From contig JAJEKB010000836.1 in NCBI GenBank assembly GCA_022393335.1, positions 77,561-141,560 on the forward strand: 64,000 nucleotides of DNA, in the 5' to 3' direction. The translations under genes were made by a program, and so were the position numbers. The notes under the pieces are model-generated. The model was not told where the DNA came from and ran no database searches. It saw nothing but the letters and a program-made list of their open reading frames with translations. This DNA is from Macrotrachela quadricornifera. Taxonomy: Eukaryota > Rotifera > Eurotatoria > Philodinida > Philodinidae. Below, piece after piece: positions 12,652 through 21,842 of this stretch. Position 1 is the first letter of the stretch, and every line of letters starts with the position of its first letter.

Positions 12652-14352
12652 TTGGCAACATCGGACGAATGTTCGAAATATAAAGAACAGGAGAAACGAT
12701 TGCTTAGTGTTGTGAAACAATATGGTTCATTAGCAACAAAGACAACCGAAAAACCCCCCAATATCAACAGCACCAACGACTTCCCTCCCTTACCATCAAA
12801 CAGTCAACAACTGTTTAACCTGACACAAAAAGATATGTTCGACGAATTAATCAAGATTCTGACCAGCAAAACGGAGAAGATGATGGAAGAATCAATCAGC
12901 TCACTACAACAGCGCATCCAAAAAGTCGAAAAGACCATCGAAGAAGTCGAAAACTTGATGGGGGATGACATTGCTGTTTCCAGCAGTGATTCAGGCTCGG
13001 AAAGTGACAATAACGCAAATTCGTTCAAAGCAGTACTAGTTAGACGACAACAACAACAACAACAATGGACATCATCAGTTCCATCACCAGCAGAAAAAAC
13101 AACGGCAACAAACGAAGCTCCTTCGAAAACAAGCCGTAAAAAGAAAACAGCGAAGAAACTTAAAAGAGGTTGTTCACCAAACAGTTCATTAGAAGCAACT
13201 ACAACATCCAGCAAAGAAAAAAGACAGATGATAATGAAAATTAGCGTCTGTCATGTCAACATTATATCAATCATTAAACACAAATACGAACCCCTAGCCA
13301 AGTATTCCGCATACAACATCATTTCGGTGAATGAAACTAATCTCAGAAGTGAACAAAAGTTCGCTTTGAAAGGTTACAACATTTATCGAAACGATCGAGT
13401 AGGAAGACGAGGTGGTGGAGTATTAATCGCCGTTAAACACCACATCAAAAGTAGTGAACTATTAAATGTTACGATGAATAACCACGAGATCATTGCAATT
13501 GAAGTTCCTACAACATCATTAAAATCAATCATCATAGCGTCAATTTACGTTCCACCTGATGTTAAATTATGTGAAAATGGCTTCCAAACGATATACAAAC
13601 TGAACAACAATGTTATAATGGTCGGAGATCTCAACGCAGCACTTGAACTGATGGGATCACGAAAGACAACCACCCGAGGAAGACAGCTACAAGAAATATT
13701 AGAAGAAGGTTACATCTATGCCATCGACGATGTTTACACAACATACGAAAGAAATGATCATGAAGAGAAGCTCGATTGGATATTAACCAGTCAGCCTCTG
13801 CTGTCATTGATTTCAAATATTGATACACATCCTATTATCGGTGCAACAAGTGGCCACAAACCATTAACCTTCAACATACAAATCGGAGTGGAACCGAAAC
13901 CAACATCACCTCGAACGTCGTACAATTTCACAGAAGCTAACTGGATCAAGTTCAGAAAATCAATGAACGACCAGTTGAAGCTATGGAACACATCAAGCCT
14001 TCTAAATTGTTCAGCCGATGTAGAAGAATATACAAAATTCATTACAAACTACCTTACAAAAGCAACAAACGAAGCCATACCAACATCATCACAAGCAATC
14101 ATAAGCTATACAAATAGTGCTGCAACAAAACAACTAATTAAGTTGAAGCACCAGGCGTATAGAAGATGGAAGAAGAATGGTAATGATACAGAAAAACACC
14201 AAGATTATAGATACAAGATTCTTTTGACAAACTCACTTCAAAACGATAGAAAAGATCATTACAAAAAGGTAATGGCGTCGTTATGTCAAAAGAAAATGTA
14301 TTCGGAATCAGTGTGGCTTACAGTACGAAAATTCCACAACAAAAGAATTTAA
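12652..14352 (+). pseudogene. LINE ORF1 tail fused in frame to endonuclease domain
   Basis: A continuous 566-codon frame. The first ~190 residues are a low-complexity, charged gag-like tail: a short coiled coil, a poly-Gln run and Lys-rich stretches, with no zinc knuckle. From about residue 198 an endonuclease/exonuclease/phosphatase fold is visible: 'CHVNIISI' start, 'ISVNETNL' with the metal-binding Glu, 'GRRGGGVLIAVK', 'VMVGDLNAAL' with the catalytic D.N, and 'ATSGHKPL' with the terminal SxH. These catalytic positions are intact, although the first Asn region is altered. The domain would nick target DNA to prime reverse transcription. The frame stops at 14352 before reaching the RT. Confidence 0.8.
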
Positions 14353-14354
14353 CA

Positions 14355-15912
14355 ACAATTTCCTCGAATCATGAAATACAACAACAACGAAGCGACATCA
14401 GACAAGGAGAAAGCAAATTTGCCAAATTCTTCGAAAAAGAAATCTATGCGGCTCCAATCGACACACTACCATTTCATGATTAAGTCGCCAACCAAACAAG
14501 CAACATCAAAAGTCGAATGAAATCCACACTAACCAACACATGGAAGATGATAACACCTTATGAAGTTAAATGTCATATTAAACAACTCCGAAATAGCTCG
14601 CCAGGTCCTGACAACATCCACAATCGGTGTTTGAAGAACTTTACGAAGCTATTAATAGAGCGTTTAACCAACCTCTTCAATGCTGTAGTTAATGTGGAAT
14701 ACATTCCAAACATGTGGAAAAAAGCAAACATTATTCTCCTTCTGAAGCCGAACAAAGACAAACAACATCCTTCAAGGTACCGTCCAATAAGGCTCATCAG
14801 CTGTCTCGAAAAGTTATTGGAGCGAATTATAAAACAAAGGCTAATGAACGTGCTTAATCGACGAAATATCCTTCCACAACATCAAGCCGGATTTCATCCG
14901 AAGAAAAGCACAATGTACAACGTCGTCAGAATCGAACGTTATGTCAAAAGCCAGCAGAAACGTAACAAACACACAGCTGCAATCTTCTTCAACATTAAAG
15001 CAGCATTTGATTCTATCTGGTATGATGGACTATTATACACATTCAATGATCTACGCCTTCTACAATACCTGATCAAATATCTTATCTCGTTCCTTGACAA
15101 GAGAACCATTGTTATAGAGTTGGACAATATGGTATCACGTTTGTTCACTCTTAGCAGTGTTACTCCCCAAAGATCACCATTATCGCCAATTCTCTACATC
15201 ATCTATACTGCAGATTCGATGAACGGAATTCCGACACATACAAAACATGATCTCTTCGCCGACGACACAGCGCTATGGACTGCATCACAAATACTTTCAA
15301 AACTAAATACAATATTACAGATTGCAATCAATGAATTTGAAAGGTGGTGCCTAGACATGGCACTTGAAACTACAACCGGCAAAGACAGAACTGATCCACT
15401 TCAGTCTCCACCCGAATAGAAAGTACAAAAACCCTGTACAAGTGACAGTCGGTAATACAACAATTCATCCGGTCATTTCAACAAGATATTTGGGTGTTAT
15501 CTTTGATCAAAAACTGAACTGGACGACACACCTGAAGCACATCGAAACGAAAGTAGCTGTTCGTATATGCTTACTTCGTTTCCTTAACAAAGCAGCCGTC
15601 GATCCAAACGACAAAATTATGACAGATCTGTACAAATCGCTGGTACGAACGGTCATTATGTATGGCTACCCAGTGCTTGTCACTGCTAAAGTCAGCATAT
15701 GGAACCGTCTTCAAATTATCCAAAGCAAGGCCTTACGAGCAGCCTTCGGTCTTCCACGATACACATCTGTCGATTACCTTCATCGAATCGCAAATATTCC
15801 AAAAATCGCCGACTACATCATAATATTGTTAGAACATGCAGTTACAACAGCCACACCTAACAATGAAACTGAATATCACATATTTATTACTAGACATCCT
15901 AGAACAGCATAA
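14355..15912 (+). pseudogene. LINE reverse transcriptase and C-terminal region, frameshifted
   Basis: Pieces in two frames restore the order of a Jockey RT: 'SSPGPDNIHNR', 'PSRYRPIRLISCLEKLLER' (RT motif 2a region), 'HQAGFHPKKST', 'FFNIKAAFDSIWYDGL' (motif A) and 'FADDTALW' (motif C). Beyond a frameshift near 15370 comes the post-RT part 'RYLGVIFDQKLNW' and 'LYKSLVRTVIMYG'. The motif A aspartate and the FADD box survive, but stops and frameshifts interrupt the frame. RNase H was not seen. Confidence 0.8.
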
Positions 15913-16917
15913 TGTATAACATCACACAACATCCAAATACAGACGAGCAAATGAAATCACCTATGGTTGACTTAATATCATCCTCGTTAAAGAAGACCAT
16001 ACTTGAGTCAACCGAATTCATACAAAAAAATGGTTATCGGATTCGTCGACTTTAAGTTTGCATCTTACATAACGAGGTTTGTGTCAATCAAATAGCTGAT
16101 CCATTCTTCCTCTCGAATTCAACCAAACGATCGACAATTTATATACATTCACAGCACATTATATATATCATTCAACTGGCCTTACAATTATCGTTTCGTC
16201 TCTTTCCACATTGTAATGTATAGAGTTAACATCGTTCAATATCTCTCTATTGTATTTAACCACGATTTGTTAACCATTAAACTGTGCTTTTTTCTTGAAA
16301 GGGACATAAGACAAATGTCAAGCGTCTCTCTTTCTATCTTTCGTTTTGCTTGTATTTCCAGCTTTATTTTTCTTTCATAATAAAGCCTTGCATCCAAAAT
16401 ATATATATATATATATAAGTCGTCGTTATTTACAAATAAGTTCAGAGAGTGAAGAACGAACCCTAACAACCGTGTACAAGCTATTGCTCTTTTCAAAAAA
16501 AGGCGGATGGGTATTTTTTGAATAACTTTTGATAGGAACAAAATAGAGAGCTGCGGTTTTGGCCGTTGAAAAGACACTTATTCGCCGCATCAATTTACAT
16601 AAAATTGTTAAGATTTATTTCTTTAATAACTATTGATTCATGGTCATCTTGAAAGAATAGGTGTTAGCACTAGTTGTCCATTTATTGTTTTAGAAACTAT
16701 TGTAGGTTACACATCGAAAGGTAAAAAAACAAAGAAAAAAGAAGAACGAACGTAATAAGAACGAATCAATTAGTAAATGTATGTTTATATATGTCAGTGT
16801 TCAAACTAAATTTACGACCAATCCCGCATGTCCACATTCATCCTGATATGAGAAATAGATGGAGGAAAAGAAAGTAACCAGCACAAATCAAAAGTATAAA
16901 AATAAAATCTGGCTATA
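15913..16917. other. LINE 3' flank and intergenic DNA
   Basis: The first ~150 bases are likely LINE 3' UTR. A (TA)n run lies at about 16397-16417. No gene is supported; the 113-codon minus-strand ORF at 16236-16577 has no protein-like features. Confidence 0.4.
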
Positions 16918-17274
16918 CAGGGTGGCCCATAAGTAACGTAACCGAGAAAAAATGGAATATCTTCATTACGGCTCGACCAAACGGGCTAATTGGTTTACCA
17001 ATGATAGAGGCATGTTCTCACTCCAAATCCATTCAGACAAGGTTAGTGAGAACCTTTGCTATATACCACTATTGACCTCCACAAGAAAATTTTACTTGTT
17101 CACAGATAGGAAGAAAAAGCAATATACTTAACATAGGTTCTCACTAATCCCGTTCGTATGGATTGGAAGTGTGAACATGCCTCTATCTTTAGTAAAAAAA
17201 AATCAGGTCATTTGCTCGAGCCGTAATGGAGATACTCAATTTTGTCTCGGTTATGATACTTATGGTCCACCCAG
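16918..17274. mobile_element. mariner-like MITE with TA target duplication
   Basis: A 357-bp foldback has arms of about 145 bp. The left arm begins CAGGGTGGCCCATAAGTA; the reverse complement of the right end begins CTGGGTGGACCATAAGTA. Similarity continues inward (AACCGAGA, TCTTCATTACGGCTCGA, GATAGAGGCATGTTC). A TA dinucleotide flanks each end (16916-17 and 17275-76), as expected for Tc1/mariner insertion. No coding capacity. Confidence 0.85.
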
Positions 17275-17312
17275 TAGTACCGCTTCGACCACATAAATCC
17301 TTCTCTTTCGAG

Positions 17313-17806
17313 CACTCTAAAAAAATAAGTGTTCTACGAAACTCCCAAAAAAGGTTCGGCAGATGCAAAAAAGCTTCCAAAAGTGGTAAGAAGCCCAAAA
17401 AACGATAATTCAAAAATTCGGAACCTTTAAAGGATCTTCCCGTGTACCCGGGGAAAGAACTACATTCTGTAAAAACCACATTTTAAGTTTCGTAGCATCA
17501 TACGAAACCGTAGAGTTCCGTGAGAAACTTCAATGGTTTTTCTTTAAAAATTCGTACCGAACCGTAAAAGTTTAAGACAAAACTCGAGGGTTTCGTATTA
17601 TGCTGCGAAATTCTTTTTTCGGCTACGGAACTTAAAATGTAGTTTTTACAGAATGTAATTCTTCCGGCGGGCACACGGGAAGATCCTTTAAAGGTTTCGA
17701 GTTTCTGAAATATCGTTTTTTGAGCTTCTTCCCACTTTTAGAAGCTTTTTTGCATCGGCCAAACCTTCTTTGTGGATTTCGCAGAACATTTATTTTTTTT
17801 AGAGTG
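17313..17806. mobile_element. long-arm foldback element
   Basis: The arms at about 17313-17485 and 17636-17806 are inverted copies. The left begins CACTCTAAAAAAATAAGTG; the right reads, reversed, CACTCTAAAAAAAATAAATG. The middle (near 17487 and 17600) is itself an inverted pair around tttcgta-cat-tacgaaa. Nearly the entire 494 bp could form one hairpin. No matching flanking duplication was seen and no protein is encoded. It begins only 38 bp after the mariner-like MITE. Confidence 0.85.
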
Positions 17807-18338
17807 AGATATGATATGGATGCTATTATAGAAAACAACACATTTCATCACTACTGAGGAGAACAACCTTATCAGAGTAAATACATCTTGAGTTGCCAGT
17901 GGGAATAAGAATTTTACAAAATGAAAATCTTTTCTTTCGTAACACCGCCAGTCTACTCTGCTTTAGCTTTCTATTGGTGATATTTATTGTGATGTTGTGG
18001 GGGCAACTGTGCGATGAAGATAAACACCCACATCTACAGCCATTCTATTGATTGAAAATTAATGATAATCCACAGGTATTTGGTGCCTTTTCGTCACAAA
18101 TCGTTAAGCAGATTAATCAAAGATAAGCACATTGAATGTGCACGTGAATGAGCGCTTTTTACCCAGTAGCCTGCATACTCGAGAGTAAGAAGAAAAGGAA
18201 AACTAGGTTTTCTTCATTCATCATTGTCTTGCTAGTGTTTATTTTTAAATTGCATACGATAGACGATGTGACTTATACTTGTAGTGTTATGATTAAGTCG
18301 AAAAAAGGAGTACCGTCCAAAGATAATTGATTCTAACC
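17807..18338. other. upstream region of the PCIF1-like gene
   Basis: No coding signal or repeat. It presumably contains the promoter and 5' leader of the gene starting at 18339; no TATA box or splice acceptor can be assigned with confidence. Confidence 0.4.
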
Positions 18339-19421
18339 ATGGCTTTACGAACAGTAATAGATATTGCCACGGACAATATTTCTCTAAATGTGGCAAAAAA
18401 GATCCAACATCCATTGCCGAATTCGCAGTGTTCCGGAAACAATTCTCAACGAGGATTGATCGAAGCTGAATTAATTCGTGAGAGATTGTATAAACAATTG
18501 CTCATTACCATCAACTCGTGGCTTTCGTACCATCATATTGGCCAGTTATGGTCTAAGAAGAAAGTATCGCATCTTCTCTTACGTTACATATTTCTAAAAA
18601 AAGCTACACGCTCTCGTCCAGTGCCAGACCCCGTCTTTGTCATCGGCACATGTCCAATGGCTCGACATCTTCTTCACCGCGATTTCGAATTAAAACAGAT
18701 GACTGGTGCTACACAACTGGCTGAACTAATCGACGATCAACTTGTTCTCGCTGCACTCGAAATGTGTACAACAGAAATAAGGATTGATGAGCCAGTACTT
18801 TTGTCATTAAATACGGACAGAAAGCTCATCTATCGAGGTCGAGCTCAAGACGATTTTTCTCGACTAGGTCAACGCTATGGATCTAATTACTATAACGCAG
18901 CCTATGCACTCGGACTTCGTTACTCCTACATGTGTTTGTGGCATCATGGGTTAGCTCGAGCATACAAACAAGAAACCCAATTGAGTTCGAATTATCCACT
19001 ACTATGTGAATGTTTCGCTTCGGCTTTCAATCATTACTTTGATCGCTACTACTCCGCTTTTCCTGACTTAGAAGTCTTTTTCGGATCACGTGGTTGCTTT
19101 TTCAGAGCTCAATGGCAACAAGATCCTTCTGATATGATTTATTATGTGTGTCCTCCGTTCGATGAATCTCTCATGCAATTATGTGTGGATCGTATTTTGT
19201 ATGCATTGAAACATCGCTTAGTTTTACGAGCTCATTTTATCTTTACTCTACCTGGAAGTTGGACGGACTTCAAAGCCCTACAGCAACTGAAAGATAGTCC
19301 ATGGACGGTTCGCATTATTGATTATCCACGGGGCGAATTACCTTTTATTGACTATATGGCAAAGGAAGGCCGCCAGATTAAGTATCCCACTGATATTTGT
19401 GAAGTTGTTTTGAAGAACTGA
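18339..19421 (+). CDS. PCIF1/CAPAM-like methyltransferase core, altered catalytic motif
   Basis: An intronless 360-residue protein. The ATG at 18339 has a strong start context (aaccATGG). The C-terminal half matches the methyltransferase module of PCIF1, the enzyme that N6-methylates cap-adjacent 2'-O-methyladenosine in mRNA. The diagnostic block 'ECFASAFNHYFDRYYSAFPD' followed by 'FFGSRGCF' parallels human '[20 protein letters not shown]' and 'YFGSRGPF'. The upstream helices 'RYSYMCLW' also align. The catalytic NPPF of PCIF1 is here CPPF (residues 271-274), so its Asn is replaced by Cys. The WW domain and N-terminal half of the ~700-residue animal enzyme are absent. Lack of introns and a setting among transposon relics suggest a retrocopy or horizontal transfer (inference). 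Activity is uncertain. Confidence 0.8.
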   Translation: MALRTVIDIATDNISLNVAKKIQHPLPNSQCSGNNSQRGLIEAELIRERLYKQLLITINSWLSYHHIGQLWSKKKVSHLLLRYIFLKKATRSRPVPDPVFVIGTCPMARHLLHRDFELKQMTGATQLAELIDDQLVLAALEMCTTEIRIDEPVLLSLNTDRKLIYRGRAQDDFSRLGQRYGSNYYNAAYALGLRYSYMCLWHHGLARAYKQETQLSSNYPLLCECFASAFNHYFDRYYSAFPDLEVFFGSRGCFFRAQWQQDPSDMIYYVCPPFDESLMQLCVDRILYALKHRLVLRAHFIFTLPGSWTDFKALQQLKDSPWTVRIIDYPRGELPFIDYMAKEGRQIKYPTDICEVVLKN

Positions 19422-19812
19422 ATGATCTAATCTTTTCGTAGTATTCCAATCACCCACGAGGGAACCTCGCGAGGTGATAAATCGCTTTTCAAGTCGGACT
19501 ATTTTCATTATGTAGGCCATGATGCATAGTGTAAAACGCTAAGTTGGTTCGTGACCATGGTGCTTTCGGCCGGAGATCGAAGCATTTCAACTTTTTTCTA
19601 AAAAATTGAATTTTGAGGATGATTCATTGATATTTCTACCACCATACATCTAATTGAGCTGATATCTTTACCTTATAATCCTCACTTTATTGTCTACTAG
19701 TGGGAGTACCTGATGTACCTTACTTGTTACTGTGTGCAGTCGCGTTCAAGACCTTTTTTGTAACTGAATCGAGTAATAACATATACAATGGTCTCCTATA
19801 TCATTGTAAAAG
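19422..19812. other. 3' flank of the PCIF1-like gene
   Basis: AT-rich spacer with no gene. It runs to the 8-bp duplication that borders the hAT MITE. Confidence 0.4.
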
Positions 19813-20160
19813 ATAGACGCTAGGGATGCACGAAACCAGAACGGTTCAGGTTCGGTCTCAGAATTCGGATTCGGATTTGGGTTTCGAGTTGAAGCTTTGA
19901 GTCTGGTCTAGATTTTATCTATTTTTATTTATTCGATGAAAAAGTGAATGAGAAACATTGACAAGAATCTGGTGCTATTAGTAACCAACCGAATCCGAAC
20001 CGAAACATAACTGACTTTACAATACTCTATAGTTTCCTATATATTTTTATTTAAGTTTTCGAGTCTTGTCATTTTATCGAAACGTGTCCGAACCCGAACC
20101 TTCGAGAGCCAACCCGAATCCCGAAGTGAGGTTCGGGTTCGGTGCATGCGTAATAGACGC
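19813..20160. mobile_element. hAT-type MITE with perfect 8-bp target-site duplication
   Basis: The element at 19821-20152 (332 bp) is flanked on both sides by exactly ATAGACGC (19813-19820 and 20153-20160). The ends are an imperfect inverted repeat: left TAGGGATGCACGAAACC, right reversed TACGCATGCACCGAACCC. The arms are rich in ttcgggttcgg-type repeats. The 8-bp duplication is diagnostic of hAT insertion. It encodes no protein and must have been moved by a transposase elsewhere. Confidence 0.95.
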
Positions 20161-20269
20161 AGAGTAATAAATCCTTCAAAAATGGTTTTTTAACCTCGTA
20201 AAGGCTTTTATATACTATTTCAGCTTTATAAATCCTTTCATATACCCTTTTGCTTCCTAAATCCTAGGG

Positions 20270-20663
20270 CAGCAGTACCCAGGATCCACCAATTGGAAAA
20301 TCAAGAAATTCAAGGAATTCAAGAAAATCACGTAATTTGAGAAAATTTCTACAGTTTCCTTGAATTCCTTGATTTTATTAAAATCCAAGGCATTCTCAAT
20401 AGTGAGGGTGAAGGCATCTTTCTCTTAACAGATATAGTGGAATTCAAGGAATTCAAGAAAAGTTCTAGAATTTCCTTGAATTCCAAGGGATTCTCGATAG
20501 TGAGGGTGAAGGCATCTTTCTCTTAATAGATATAGTGCAATTCAAGGAATTTAAGAAAATAAAGAAGTTTAAGAAAAGATTGCGGAATATTTTTGAATAT
20601 CTTTATGTTGGTGAATTCCTTGTATTCCTTGAATTGCCAATTGGCGGATCCTGGGTATATCTC
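20270..20663. mobile_element. palindromic MITE, copy 2, with internal tandem duplication
   Basis: A second copy of the element at 12347-12640 with the same ends (CAGCAGTACCC to GGGTATATCTC). It is 100 bp longer because a unit of about 100 bp (containing agtgagggtgaaggcatc) is repeated in tandem, at about 20397 and again at 20496. The interior is again made of attcaaggaattcaag palindromes. Confidence 0.85.
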
Positions 20664-21842
20664 TAAATTTTATATTATATAGAGAAATCGATGATATCGC
20701 TTTATAAGAACGAATTATATTTTAAAGATCGTAACAAGATATTGATTACAAGATGTTTTACTGGAATTCTCACAATCATATACATTTACTTTGGAAAGCG
20801 AAATAACTTTTCTCACCCACTTGAAATTTTCCAGTTACGTTATTGTACAAAGTATTCCTCGTTACGGCTTGAAAGTATTGAGTTATTGTACTTTGTAAAT
20901 CGTTGTTTATCAAAGTTTGTAATTGAAGAAAATGTACACACATAAAAGCTCCTTGTTATTGCCACTTGATCTCATTCAATATTAAATAGCTTACCCAAAG
21001 CTCGCCTGTTTTTATTGACTTTCATCTACTGTAGTAATCCTACTGAGTAACGTGATACGAAAGATACTATATTTTTACAGATCGGAGCTCGGACGAAAGT
21101 ACGTGTACTTATACTTTTTGTACTTTTTCAAGTAAAAAGTATTTAACTTACTCAATTTAAAAGCACAAGTACAAATGCATTTTTTAAAGTATAAGTGAAA
21201 TACTTTTACTTGCTGTGTTTGCACTCGTCCTAGCTCTGTTACAGAATGATGATCACTAGTATCTGGAAAAAATGGTTCTACATTCTCATCGTTCTTCATA
21301 ATATAACAGAAAGTACAGGTAAATTTTTAACGATTTTTATTTATTGAATGTGAATTGTATTCGATGAATAAGAAAATAGACATTGTTATTATATTTCTGA
21401 GCTTTTAACTGCGGAACTTAAAGCTGAAGTTTATTAAAATACTCTTTGAACTATTCATCAGATCATTTCCTTTCGACTATTGTTGAGATTTATCTTACAT
21501 ATAAGAGAAGTTGAATCAGCCTTACTCTCACCGTTTGCGAGGGCTAGAAGAAATCATAATAGGTATTCAGAAATCAGTTTTTATATATTTTTAAACACGA
21601 ACTCGAAGCATTTCTATTAGTGTAATTTGATCTTTCATACAAAGGACAGGTATAAGGAATGCCTATCACTGTATACACTTTTGTTATTAATCCAACCTCC
21701 GTGAAGGATGAAAGAGAAGTCTCGCTTTTAGATGTCTGAATAAAAGCATCCAAAAAGAATATTGACAAGTGGGATAGTTACGAAGATCTTGAGCGAACAG
21801 AATACTTTTATACTGGTCCATATGTTTCTTTAATCTTATTAG
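20664..21842. other. intergenic; possible small hAT-like MITE at 21078-21240
   Basis: No gene is supported; the 84-codon ORF at 20691 has no recognisable features. At 21078-21240 the left end CAGATCGGAGCTCGGACGA and the reversed right end CAGAGCTAGGACGAG form an imperfect inverted repeat around agtac-rich DNA. The flanks do not show a duplication. The last ~100 bases before 21843 should contain an intron of the NHL gene. Confidence 0.4.

Larger units (their letters stand above)
12641..15912 (+). mobile_element. 5'-truncated, broken non-LTR retrotransposon (Jockey-type LINE)
   Basis: Sense remains of a LINE lie in the order: end of a gag-like ORF1, apurinic-type endonuclease, reverse transcriptase with an FADD box, and the post-RT thumb/C-terminal region. 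The domain order and motifs fit the Jockey superfamily, which includes the bdelloid Hebe family. Reading requires at least two frame changes (near 14420 and 15370) and passes in-frame stops at 14350-14352 and 14481-14483. The copy therefore cannot make a full protein. The left edge meets the palindromic MITE at 12640. No poly(A) tail or target duplication was identified; sequence to about 16100 may be 3' UTR. Confidence 0.85.

Noticed and set aside
12804..13214. 136-codon minus-strand ORF with Cys-rich run
   Set aside because: Antisense shadow of the LINE ORF; the Cys run is the complement of its CAA repeats.
17189..17841. Minus-strand ORFs of 96 and 69 codons with similar peptides
   Set aside because: They are the two arms of the foldback element read on one strand, so similarity is due to the palindrome, not to genes.
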